Below are positions 1-10,527 of a DNA stretch of 64,000 bases, piece after piece. The notes beneath the pieces were generated by a model, which did not search any database, was not told the DNA's origin, and saw only the letters and a program-made list of their open reading frames with translations. The stretch comes from Hordeum vulgare subsp. vulgare. Its lineage: Eukaryota > Streptophyta > Magnoliopsida > Poales > Poaceae. The stretch is from positions 216,640,741 through 216,704,740 of the forward strand of contig NC_058518.1 of assembly GCF_904849725.1 (NCBI RefSeq), read 5' to 3'. The position numbers were made by a program, and so were the translations under genes. How positions within the stretch are numbered: the stretch's first letter is position 1; each line of letters starts with the position of its first letter.

Positions 1-1162
1 ATATGGTGTCGTCTCAACGAATTTTGATGGTGCCCTATTTAAACTGAATGCAGCTCGCTAATGCATAGCCCTAAAACGATAAGGGCAAATTAATAAGAGA
101 CATCATAGATCGTGCCATATATAACAAAGTACGATTACGACGTTCGGACACACCATTACGCTCTGGTGTTCCAGGCGGTGTCAACTGTGTAACAATTCCA
201 CATTGTCTTAAGTGAGCACCAAACTCGTAACTCAGATACTCTCCTCCTCGATCAGATCGTAGGAACTTGATCTTCTTGCTACGATAATTTTCAACTTCAC
301 TCTGAAATTGCTTAAACTTTTGAAACGTTTCAGGCTTGTGCTTCATCAAGTAGATATAGACATACCTACTCAAATCGTCAATGAAGATGAGAAAATAACG
401 ATATCCGCCGCGCGCCTCTATGCTCATTGGTCCGCACACATCAGTATGTATAATCTCCAATAAGTCACTTGCACTCTCCATTGTTCCAGAGAACGGATTC
501 TTAGCCATCTTGCCCATGAGGCATGGTTCGCACGTGTCAAGTGATTCAAAATTAAGTGACTCCAAAAGTCCATCAGCATGGAGTTTCTTCATGCGCTTAA
601 CACCAATATGACCTAAGCGGTAGTGCCACAAGAGAGTGGTGTTATCATTGTTAACTCTACATCTTTTGGTCTCAATGTTATGGATATGAGTGTCATCACA
701 ATCGAGATTCAATATGAACAAAACCCTCACATTGGGTGCATGACCATAACAGATATTACTTATATAAATAGAACAACCATTATTCTCATACTTAAATGAG
801 TAACCGTCTCTCTATAAACAAGATCCAAATATAATGTTCATGCTCAACGCGGGCACTAAATAACAATTATTTAAGTTCATAACTAATCCTGATGGTAACT
901 GAAGTGAGACCGTGCCGACGGCGATCGCATCAACCTTGGAACCATTTCCCACACGCATCGTCACTTCATCTTTCGCCAGCCTTCGTTTATTCCACAGTTC
1001 CTGTTTCGAGTTGCAAATGTGAGCAACAGAACCGGTATCAAATACCCAGGCACTACTACGAGAGTTGGTGAGGTACACATCAATAACATGTATATCAAAT
1101 ATACCTTGTTTGGCGTTGGCCGCCTTCTTATGGCCAGATACTTGGGGCAGTTGCGCTTCCAA
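1..1162 (-). pseudogene. protease-integrase section of Angela-like pol
   Basis: From 1162 leftward the frame gives the aspartic protease site WVFDTGSVAHIC, then the zinc-binding HHCC region of integrase (LWHYRLGHIG... CEPCLMGK), then the first catalytic Asp (IHTDVCGPM), the second (FLRSDRGGEY) and the Glu region (GTPERNGVSERRNRT). Breaks seen: an in-frame TAG at 809-811 where the family has Met, another TAG at 71-73 at a Trp position, and a one-base frameshift near position 45-50. Reverse transcriptase lies outside the window. Confidence 0.85.
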
Positions 1163-1395
1163 TAACTAGTACCCTTGCAATAATAGCACTCAGTTTCCGG
1201 CTTAGGCCCATCCTTCGGTTTGTTCGTCATAGGGGCAATAGTTTTGCCACTCTTCTTGGAGTTACCCTTATTTCCTTTGCCACTCTTCTTGGAGTTACCC
1301 TTCTTTCCTTTGCCATTCTTCTTGAAAATATTGGTCTTATTGACCATCAACACTTGATGTTCTTTCTGGATTTCTGACTCAGCGACTTTCAGCAT
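1130..1395 (-). pseudogene. gag nucleocapsid part with altered zinc knuckle
   Basis: This frame holds MLKVAESEIQKEHQVLMVNK, two copies of a basic NSKKSGKGNKG-type stretch, and then CYYCKGTSYWKRNC. The last matches the retroviral CX2CX4HX4C zinc knuckle, but the histidine position is tyrosine, so metal binding is probably lost. After KYLA the frame shifts near 1,135-1,140 and the polyprotein resumes in the protease frame. The lysine-rich repeat is duplicated almost exactly on the DNA level (about 1,229-1,268 and 1,268-1,307). Confidence 0.7.
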
Positions 1396-1973
1396 CGCAA
1401 ATACCTCGCGGGTGACTTATTCATCCCTTGCATGTTATAGTTCAACATGAAACTCTTGTAGCTAGGTGGCAGTGATTGAAGAATTCTGTCAGTGATAGCT
1501 TCTTGCGGGAGAGCGATCCCCAGCTCAGCTAAACAGTTTGAGTACCCAGACATTTTAAGCACATGTTCACTAACAAACGAATTCTCCTCCATTTTGCAAG
1601 CATAGAATTTATCGGAGGTCTCATACCTCTCGGTCCAGGCATTCTTCTCAAATATAAACTTCAACTCCTGGAACATCTCATATGCTCCATGACGTTCAAA
1701 ACATCGTTGAAGTCCCGGTTCTAAGCCATACAAAACTGCACATTGAACTAGTGAGTAGTCATCCTTACGAGCTTGCCAAGCGTTCAAAAAATCTTGGTCA
1801 GCCGTAGCGGGTGGTTCATCTCCTAGCGTTGCATCAAGAACATAATTCTTTTGCCCAGCTTGAAAGATAAGCCTCAGATTTCGAGCCCAGTCTACAAAGT
1901 TACTACCATCATCTTTCAGCTTAGCTTTCTCTAAGAACGTATTGAAACTCAAGGTTGCTACTACGCGAACCAT
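1389..1973 (-). pseudogene. gag (capsid) of Angela-like copia element
   Basis: 194 codons from ATG at 1973. It contains the copia capsid pattern: a motif around FVDWARNLRLIF near residue 26, and SLPPSYKSFMLNYNMQGMNK near the end, a UBN2-type gag signature. The protein would assemble the cytoplasmic virus-like particle. The frame is lost after the MNKS motif; the continuation lies in another frame at 1,395-961, so at least one frameshift separates capsid from the nucleocapsid zinc knuckle. Confidence 0.8.
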
Positions 1974-3239
1974 TGATCTACAACATAAAATTTTGCAAAG
2001 ATTACTTAGACTATGTTCAATACAATTGAGTTTAGCTAATCATATTACTAATAAACTCCTTCTCAAATAGACATCCCTCTAGTTATTCGAGTGCCGCATG
2101 ATCCAAATTCACTAACTCAAGTCCGATCATCACGCGAGTTGAGTATAGTTTCAATGGTGAACATCTCCATGTTCATCATATCTACTATATGATTCATGCT
2201 CGACCTTTCGGTCCCTTGTGTTCTGAGGCCATGTCTGTATATGCTAGGCTCGTCAAGTTTAACCCGAGTGTTCCGTGTGTGCAACTGTTTTTCACCCGTT
2301 GTATGTGAACATTGAGTCTATCACACCCGATCATCACGTGGTGTCTTGAAACGACGAACAGTCGCAACTGTGCACAGTCGGGGAGAACACAATTTTATCT
2401 TCAAATTTTAGTGAGGGATCACCTTATAATGCTACCATCGTTCTAAGAAAAATAAGGTGCATAAAAGGATTAACATCACATGCAATTCATAAGTGACATG
2501 ATATGGCCATGATCTTGTGCTTCTTGATCTCCATCACCAAAGCACCAACATGATCTTCATCGTACCGGCGCCACACCATGATCTCCATCAACATGATCTG
2601 CATCATTGTGCCGCCATCGAGGTTGTCGTGCTATCTATGCTATTACTACTAAAGCTACTACCTAGCAATATAGTAAACGCATCTGCAAGCACAAACGTTA
2701 GTTTAAAGACAACCCTATGGCTCCTGCTGGTTGCCGTAGCATCGACGTGCAAGTCGATATTTAACTATTACAACATGATCATCTCATACATCCAATATAT
2801 CACATCATGTCTTTGGCTATATCACATCACATGCATACCCTGCAAAAACAAGTTAGACGTCCTCTAATTTATTGTTGCATATTTTACGTGGCTGCTATGG
2901 GTATCTAGTATGATCGCATCTTACTTACGCAAAGCCACAACGGTGATATGCAAATTGCTATTTAACCTTCTCCTAGGACCGCCTCAGTCAAATCAGATTC
3001 AACTAAAGTTGAATAAACATACACCCGCCAGTCATCTTTATGCAACAAGTTGCATGTTAGTCGATGAAACTGGTCTCTCGTAAGAGTACGAGTAAGGTTG
3101 GTCCGGGACGCTTCAATCCAACAATATCGCCGAATTGAGAAAAGACTAAGGAGGGCAGCAAATCAAACATCAACGCCCAAAAAAAAATTGTGTTCTACTC
3201 GAGATTTCATCTACGCATGAACCTATCTCATGATGCCAC
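1974..3239 (-). other. Leader of Angela-like element with primer-binding-like site
   Basis: Next to the LTR end, 3238-3227 on the minus strand reads TGGCATCATGAG, a degraded form of the initiator-Met tRNA primer site TGGTATCAGAGC used by copia elements. The rest of the 1.27 kb leader has no convincing reading frame; a 116-codon plus-strand ORF at 2517 is chance. Long leaders are usual in this family. Confidence 0.7.
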
Positions 3240-4998
3240 TGTTGGGGAACGTTGCATGGGAAACAAAAAATTTCCTACGCACACAAAGACCTATCATGGT
3301 GATGATCATCTACGAGAGGGAGATCGGATCTACATAGCCTTGTAGATCGCTAAGCGGGGAGCGTTAAGAAATGCGGTTGATGTAGTGGAACGTCTTCGCG
3401 ATCCAAATTGTCGCTGTCCCACGATTCGTCCCGATCTAGTACCGAATGGACGACACCTCCGCGTTCAGCACACATACAGCTCGATGAGATCTCTACCTTC
3501 TTGATCCAGCAAGAGAGACGGGGAAGTAGATGAGTTCTCCGGCAGCGTGACGACGCGCCGGTGGTGGTGGTGATCCATTCCTGCAGGGCTTCGCCTCAGC
3601 ACTGCAGAAATCCGACCTAGAGGAAGAACTACAAACTAGAGGAGAGGGATGCACGTGGCTGAAATTATGTTTCAAAAACACTAAAACCTCTAGTATATAT
3701 AGGAGGAAGGAGGGGCTAGCCTTGAGCACCAAGGAGAACCTCCCTGGGCTCGGCCGAAGCTAGAGAGGAGGAGTCCTCCTCCAATCCTACTTGGAGTCCC
3801 AAGTTGTCCACCTCTTTTGGTTTTTTTTCACTTTTACCTCATGGGCTTTTTTGGTTGACTAGACAGCCCACTAAGAGTTATTGCGCCACCATCAAGTCCA
3901 CGTGGCCCTCTTGGGGAGTGGTGGGCCCACCTGGTTGGCCCCCGGTACCCATTCTTCACTCCCGGTATACTGCCGGCAATGCCCAAAATTCTTCCAGAAT
4001 ACAAATACCAACTTCCTATATATCAACCTTCGTTTCCAGACCATTCCGGAAACCCTCGTGACATCCGGGATCTCATCCGGGACTCCGAACAAAACTTAGG
4101 TCAATAGCACCTATAACTCAACTATACTGAAACGTCACCAAACATTAAGTGTGCAGACCCTGCGGCTTCGAGAACTATGCATACATGACCTGAGACACTC
4201 CCCGATCAATATCCAATAGCAGTACCTAGATGTCCATATTGGATCCTACATATTCTATGAAGATCTTATTGGTTGAACCTCTATGCCAAGGATTCATATA
4301 ATCCCGTATATCATTCCCTTTGTCCTTCGGTATGTTACTTGCCCGAGATTTGATCGTCGGTATCTCTATACCTATTTCATTACCGGCCAGAATCTTTACT
4401 CGTTCTGTAATACAAGATCACGTGACTAACTCTTTAGTCACATTGCTTGCAAGGCTTATATGTGATGTTGTATTATCGAGTGGGCCCCGAATACCTTTCC
4501 ATCATACGGAGTGACAAATCCCAGTCTTGATCCATGCTAACTCAACGGACATCTTCGGAGATGCCTGTAGAGTACCTTTATAGTCACCCAGTAACGTTGC
4601 GACGTTTGATACACACAAGGCATTCCTTTGGTATGAGTGAGTTACATGATCTCATGGTCATAGGAATGAATACTTGACATGCAGAAAACAATAGCAACAA
4701 AATGACATGATCATATGTTACGTTCATAGTTTGGGTCTTGTCCATCACATCATTCTCCTAATGATGTGACCCCGTCATCAAGTGACAACACTTGTCTATG
4801 GCTAGGAAACCTTAACCATCCTTGATCAACAGGCTTGTCAACTAGAGACTCACTAGGGACACGGTTTTGTCTATATATCCACACATGCATTTATGTTTCC
4901 ATTCAATACAGTTATAGCATGGATAATAAACGATTATCTTGAAACGGGAAATATAATAATAACTATTTTATTATTGCCTCTAGGGAATATTTCCAACA
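3240..4998 (-). repeat. 5' LTR of Angela-like element (1,759 bp)
   Basis: On the minus strand the LTR starts TGTTGGAAATATTCCC at 4998 and ends CGTTCCCCAACA at 3240, giving the TG...CA ends of LTRs. A TATA-like CCTCCTATATATAC lies near 3,693-3,706 on the minus strand, the expected place for the LTR promoter that drives transcription leftward into gag. The length agrees with the 1.7-1.8 kb usual for this group. Small plus-strand ORFs inside are chance frames. Confidence 0.88.
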
Positions 4999-6503
4999 TG
5001 GCCAGCCCGTGAGCCAGAGCTCGGTCACTTTGATTTCTCGGTGCTGCGAGGACAAGTCCTTACACGGACGTCGTGTCTAACCCCCACCATGGAACCATCA
5101 CACAACAGTTGCAGGGGTGCGCCAGCCCTCGGAAGCGGCGAAATACCGGAGATTAATATTTAGACAAAAGACACCATCTCAAGTGAAGGTTAATCAAGTT
5201 CGTTATACATTCACGAAACACCCACTCGGGGCTATGCAAAATACGAGGAATTGCTTGATTCGGACGACCCAAAAAGTCACCTGGCGGTTAGGCTACCGCG
5301 GGAGCATCAGGCCGCTGATGGCATGTGCCACACGGGCCTACCCCTGTGGTGGGGGTAGTCGGCTCGTGAGGCTTCAAGGGCCCGCGGGATCCCGGCTCCT
5401 CGCGAGACATGTGTGGCCCACACCTCTTGCAGCTTGCTCATCTCCTGAGCGGCGCACTCATGTGCCCCTGGCGCTTGGTACCATACTCCCGGTACTTGAG
5501 GGTGCGTGCAGGGGCGCGCCTCCATGGGTCCCCGGGCGCTCCCTCGTCACACTAACCAAGCCACGCGGCTCGAGGTGGGTGCCCCCGAGCCTTACCTGAC
5601 GAGGGCGCCCGGTGCAGCCTCCTATGCCGGAGGGAGGCGGGCGTAATCTTGGGGTGCGAGGCCCATGATACCAGCGTCTGCTGCGGCACCCTTCCCCCGT
5701 GGGGTTGGGGGCGGGAACGAGCAGTCGGCCCTGGTGAGGATTGTCACCGAGGTCGTACCTTCTATTTTTGCCGCGGTCACCTTCGTATTCAGCATCGTGG
5801 GCATGGTCACAGTGCCGGGTGGCGCGCTTACTGCGGCAATTTCGATTGCCTGGTAGTCCCCCGTGTTGTGGGTGCACGCGTTGTAATGAGCGTAGAACAT
5901 TCTATGGGCTCCTTCGGGCGCGTCACCACATGGGACCGGCGGTGGCTAAAAGCCAGTTACCGGGACCCAGAGGAGCAGGAACACGGTGCGAGGTGGAACC
6001 TGCTCGGGCCCCTTGGGCTAGGGACCGAGCGAGCGACCATGCGGTGGTGGAGGCGTCTCGCTGGTCGAGCCCCCCGCTTCTGGCGTCGGGGGGCGAAACG
6101 GGACGTACGGTGCCAGGGCCCTCCTAGTGACGGTGACGAGCTTGGCGATGTGGTGTGCCCAGGCATCATAGCCTCCATCCGTCGGGCGGTGGCGGAGCAG
6201 TTTGCTTGCCATGAGCGGCACGTCCTACGCGTTCAGGTGTCCCACGTGGACATAGGGTGAGGAAGATGTCGTGGGGGACGCGGCAAAGCGAATGCCTTGC
6301 CGCACCGGGGGACACAGGGAGCCCTATTGCTCGCAGGTGGTGGAGGCGACGACGGTGTTGGTCGTGCCGCTAAGGGGTCGGTGACGGCCGTCCAGCACCG
6401 AGCGCTTGGGACATGCGCGGCAAGCAGTGGCCTTGGGGTCGATGAAGCTGGGGCCAAAATTGGAGCTGGAGAACGGATGTGCACCCTTACCTAGCGTGCC
6501 AGA
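4999..6503 (-). mobile_element. Ty3/gypsy-like internal leader remnant
   Basis: GC-rich DNA left of the LTR edge at 6504. Read on the minus strand, the first bases after the LTR are TC then TGGCACGCTAGGTAAGGG, in the position of a primer-binding site and nearly the same as the site beside the LTR at 8980 (TGGCATGCCAGGTAGGGG). This suggests the 5' leader of a minus-oriented gypsy element cut off by the Angela insertion at 4998. Several ORFs of 60-200 codons exist on both strands, but none shows a recognisable domain; they are expected by chance at this GC content. Confidence 0.5.
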
Positions 6504-8003
6504 TGTTGGAATCGGGGCTCCGCGGACCCAGAAAGGTTCAAACACTCGAGTGCGCTTGCTCTCCCACCCTGTTCTGCCTCATAACTTTGTAGAAACACTC
6601 CGATGGCTTGACTCAGGATGACGAACAAGAACACACGCATAGATATACCCATGTTCAAGCCACCTCACGGTCTAAAATCATACTCCTGCTTGTCTACATT
6701 GCTTGTGTGAGAGGGAGCGAGTACAATGTGAGTTCTTACCCTAATCGAGTTTGTGTCATTTGCTGCGAAGGTCGGGCCTCCCTTTTATGTAGGCCCCGGT
6801 CCTCTTGCCCCGAAAACACTCGGCGGGAAGGTTTGCCACAACGGTCATTTCGAAAGAGGACATGACTACAGTCCACCCTGACAAAGGTGGTCTTCGCCTC
6901 CCAAAGCTCTTCATCATGACATAGTGGTGGGCTCGGTGGTGACCTCCGTCCTGCCGAGCCCCAGCCTTAGTCCTCTTGCATTGAATAGGAAGCCTTTCGG
7001 GTTGCTTTGGGAGCCCACCAGCTGGCCCCGCTCCCCAAGAACGAAAGTGGAAAGCCTCTCTGTCTGTGCCCGCTGGCACTGTTCCTGCGCCGCCTGCGCA
7101 GTCTGTGTCACCCACGTGAAGACGGACGGTCATGAGACCCTTTCCAGTCGCCCTTGACAAGCCTGTCCTGCGAGGGCCTCAGGGGTGGCCTCGGGATGTG
7201 CCCCAAGCATTCGGCCTAGCAGCGGGCCTAGCAAGCAGGATCCTCGCGAGGCATGTGCCGGAGGGTCGATGTCGAGGACCGCGCGAGGCGGCTTGCTACA
7301 AGGGTGCATCCCGAGGCCACCCCTGAGGCCCTCGCAGGGAAGGCTCGTGAAGGGCGACCACATAGGGCTCGTGACCCTACGTCTTCGCATGGGTGACACA
7401 GACTACGCAGGCCGCGCAGGAATGGTGCAAGCGGGCACGGACAGAGAGGCTTTCCACTTTCGTGCTAGGGGAGCGGAGACAACTGGTGGGCTCCCAAATA
7501 AACCCCCAAAGGCTTCCCATTTGGTGCAAGAGGACCAAGGCTGGGGGCTTGGCAGGACGGGGGTCATCCCCGAGACCACTAGTACGTCACGACAAACAGC
7601 TTTGGCAGGTGAAGACCACCTTTGTCAAGGTGGACTTTAACCCTGTGCCCTTTTGAAATGGCCGATGTGGTGACCCTTCCTACAGAGTGTTTTCGGGGGA
7701 AGAGGGTCGAGGCATGTATAAAAGGGAAGCCCGGCCTTCGCAACAAAGGACACGAACTTGATTAGGGCAAGAACCCATCTTGTAATCGCTCCCTCTCTCA
7801 CAAGCAATCCAGACAAGCAGGAGTAGGGTTTTACACCGCAAGGTGGCCTGAACCTGGGTAAAACTGTGTGTGTGTTCTTCTTAGTCATCCTGATCTCGAG
7901 CCATCGGAGTGTTGCTATGAAGTTGTAAGGCAGAACAGGGTGGGAGAGCGAGCGCACCCTAGTGTTTGAACCTTTCTAGGTCCGCGGAGCCCCGATTTCG
8001 ACA
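6504..8003. repeat. 1.5 kb imperfect inverted repeat made of two LTR-like arms
   Basis: The left arm starts TGTTGGAATCGGGGCTCCGC at 6504. The right arm, read on the minus strand from 8003, starts TGTCGAAATCGGGGCTCCGC and follows the left arm for about 700 bp, through CTTTTATGTAGG/CTTTTATACATG, CGAAAACACTC and CTCGCAGG blocks. A non-matching core of roughly 100 bp sits at about 7,204-7,300. Each arm has features of a gypsy LTR, and the left arm adjoins a primer-binding-like site. The arms are clearly diverged, so the structure is old. It may be two LTRs in opposite orientation or one LTR family that is itself palindromic. Confidence 0.7.
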
Positions 8004-8250
8004 CGTGCCCTTGAAGTTGGTGATGAAATGCGTGCATGGCTTGGACCATTAAGAGATGGAGCCCTCGTGGAGGTTCATCAGCCACGAACATGTGACAGCT
8101 TGGAGGTCCATGGGGAACCAGTTTGCCATGGCCTTGTTGTTCCAACCATAGCTTCGATGTCGATGGTGTAGAGTTGTAGGAACTCCATGGGGTTAGGGTG
8201 CCATTGTAGCGAAGAGGTAACTCCTTCTTGAGCGGCATGGGTCACACCAT
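8004..8250 (-). pseudogene. Ty3/gypsy gag fragment
   Basis: Joining frames on the minus strand gives pieces such as LPLRYNGTL, then a frame shift to MEFLQLYTIDIEAMV, a Trp-rich LMNLHEGSI region and HFITNFKG. This order resembles the gag (retrotrans_gag) domain of Triticeae gypsy elements, whose usual wording is KYNG..NPAEWL...W....L..GSI.SW..L...F..NF. At least one frameshift and the loss of everything beyond the NFKG motif make it non-functional. Recognition is from motif order only. Confidence 0.5.
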
Positions 8251-8979
8251 ATGGTGTAGCTCACGAGTGGAGGCATGACAGCCCCCTCTGCAGGAAGTGA
8301 CGCCATCGGCGAGGGTGACACGATTCTGGTACCTGGTCGCCACGACATCCTAGATGGTGCACTTATGGCGCTCGCGCTACCATTTGAGGATCACGTGTGC
8401 GTGTGGGTCTGTGCGCCAAACAATCTCATAGTTGGGATGTGCATGGGGTCGTGAGGACACTCCGTGGGACGGCTCCAGAGCATGACCATCATGGCACCGC
8501 CCATCGTCATTTTTGGGCGGAGGAGGCTGAGGAGGAGCACTGTTCCCTACCTACGTGCCATGCAACACCAAAGGGGGCACGAAATGACTAAGAGTCGGGG
8601 CGTCTCCAGCGGTGTTGACGAGCTCGGTGATGCGCGCAAGCTAGGCATCATAGTCGGTCGTGGTGGGACAGTATCCTAGCAGCTCGCGCGCCATGAGGAG
8701 CACGGCCTACGAGGAGGCTGGTCACAATGGTCGTCTGAAGCCTTAGTGGTGGTGCATGCGGGTCGTGGCTGCTCCTGCACGGACAGGTGGAGGGAGAAGG
8801 TTTGCTCCTCTCCGGCTACGATCTTGGTGGTGGCACGAGGACGTTTGCGGCGGTTGGCGTTGACGACAGACTCAGTGCAGACCATCTCGGCCCTACGGAG
8901 GGCACGTTGGCGTCGCGCATTGGCCATGTTGGTGTCGAGGTCGAAGACATGGAAGCAGCCCCCTACCTGGCATGCCAAA
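8004..8979 (-). mobile_element. Ty3/gypsy internal remnant with gag start
   Basis: Minus-oriented internal DNA between the right arm of the inverted repeat and the LTR at 8980. Right next to the LTR, the minus strand reads TTTGGCATGCCAGGTAGGGG, a primer-binding-like site, followed by a GC-rich leader and a frame with ANARRQRALRRAEMV near 8,930-8,900. A gag fragment closes the left end. The gag is cut exactly where the LTR arm begins, so an insertion or rearrangement joined the two. Confidence 0.55.
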
Positions 8980-9885
8980 TGTTGAAGATTTTTTTGGGCC
9001 TAAGGAAAAAACCTCCAAGAACCCTAGTTCGAGCACTGGGGAGCTCACCCGCAATCTATGACCTGACTATGACCTCGGCCAGACTACACGCACAAAGCAC
9101 AACGGGGACACACTGATTGCCCAGGTTCGAGTCACTAGAAAATGTAAAACCCTACTCCTGCATGATGGGATTGCACTTGGGGAGTTCACAAGCGTTACAA
9201 GCTTGGAGGTGGAAGAAAGGCATCCTCGAGAGATAGTGGTATTGATCACAGAGAGAAGTCTCTAGCCCAAGGTGGCAGGATTGTCCTCTTATCCTTTCCT
9301 TGGGCCTCTTCCCCAAAAATATCGGCGGGGAATGGTGGCCATAAGGCGGCAATTTGAAGGGGGACAGGCACTTAGCCTATCCTAAAAAAGGCAGTCTTTG
9401 CGTGCAAAGGCACCGTCCATGACGCGCTTGTTGTATTGCTCATCGCGCCCAACCTAGCGTGCAGCGTCACCATGGTCTTCTTTCACCAAAATGGAATGTC
9501 TTGGGAGTCACTTTGGGGGAGGACAGATGCTTGCTGCCCTTTAATGACCAAAGAGGAAAACATCTTTGTTCATGCCCGCTCGCACGGTCTTGTCGCCTTG
9601 TCCTATGCTAGATGTCACCCATGTGGTGGGCCCGTGACCGTGCTACCAACGCCTCATGCCCCCTCCAGGTTCGCGCCTGCTTTGGAGGCTGCCTGCAACT
9701 TGAAGATGATCGTCATGAAGATCCCCCTCTTGGAGAGAGGGGGCCTTTCGAGGCTGAGCCTTTGCATGGTGTATTGAACTTGTGTAGCCCAGGAGTGGGC
9801 CTCTTCGAGAGATTGTCCCTCGAGGTGTCGTTGACTCAATCGTAGGAAGATGGGTCATGGTACCGTGGTTTCCACTAGGCCGACA
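8980..9885 (-). repeat. Gypsy-type LTR (about 906 bp)
   Basis: Begins TGTTGAAG at 8980 on the plus strand beside the primer-binding-like site and ends GGCCGACA at 9885, so on the minus strand it runs TGTCGGCC to CTTCAACA. It shares a short block with the inverted-repeat arms: CCCAGGTTCGAGTCAC and GTAAAACCCTACTCCTGC near 9,120-9,165. The two LTR types therefore probably belong to related subfamilies. The 5 bases beyond 9885 are ATTTC. Confidence 0.6.
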
Positions 9886-10527
9886 ATTTCAAGTGTGTCA
9901 CTTTCAGTTTCCACTCCACCAGTCCAACAAACGTCCACATAAGCATTCGCCGACGCTCGTATCTTGACTCCATCAACGACCACCGGATCTAGGACTTCAT
10001 CGCCCCATGGAGAAGATCCATCGCCGAGAGACCCTTAACTCTTTACGATTTAAATTTTTTGGTAACTTGTTACCAAAGGGGGAGAATTTGTATAGATCAT
10101 TGGGTTTCGAGAGAGTGTGTGTTGCATTTTGATTTGCTTCTCTTGTTCTTTGATACATTTGGTTTCTACTTTTTCTCGTCGTGTGACTTGAACTTTGTTG
10201 TGTTTGATCATACGCTTTATGGTTGATGCTACTATTTCCTACATTTGATATATGTCATGATCATTCACTTGTATGCTTGGTGATGGGTGCATTATAATTC
10301 ATTCATATTATTTATCCGCTCCACCAAGATGTATGTGACATGGAAGAGTGCCCATGATCCTAATCGATTATGCATTTACATTCAAACGCAAATTCAAAAT
10401 AATGCACAAATTTAGGGGGAGCTCTTGCTTATCACATACTTCTCAAAGCAAAGATATTATGCATTGATTATATCCTTTGTTGAAGCTTTCATATATATGT
10501 TGTCATTAATTACAAAAAGGAAGATAT
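9886..10527 (+). mobile_element. 3' internal end of an LTR retrotransposon
   Basis: Non-coding DNA immediately 5' of the LTR at 10528. It contains AAAGGGGGAGAATTTGTATAG (about 10,074) and TTTAGGGGGAGCTCTTGC (about 10,411), blocks of the kind that recur in the non-coding internal part of large Triticeae copia elements, including the one at 61,018-64,000 here. A purine stretch AAAAAGGAAGA precedes the LTR and could be the polypurine tract. The 5' part of this element is missing. Confidence 0.55.

Larger units (their letters stand above)
1..4998 (-). mobile_element. BARE-1/Angela-like Ty1/copia retrotransposon, 5' portion
   Basis: Reading leftward, the order is a 5' LTR (4998-3240), a primer-binding-like site, a leader of about 1.27 kb, gag, protease and the start of integrase; the element leaves the window before reverse transcriptase. 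The LTR wording (TGTTGGAAATATTCCCTAG... to ...CGTTCCCCAACA) and the gag and protease peptides match what I remember of the BARE-1/Angela/WIS group, the most abundant copia group in Triticeae. Coding parts carry stops and frameshifts, so this copy cannot encode its own mobility. The only visible insertion edge is 4998; the 5 bases outside are TGGCC, and the partner target duplication would lie left of the window. Confidence 0.88.

Noticed and set aside
5649..6260. 203-codon ORF and several overlapping ORFs in 5,117-6,260
   Set aside because: No recognisable domain on either strand; GC-rich DNA makes long chance frames, and the region reads as the leader of a gypsy element.
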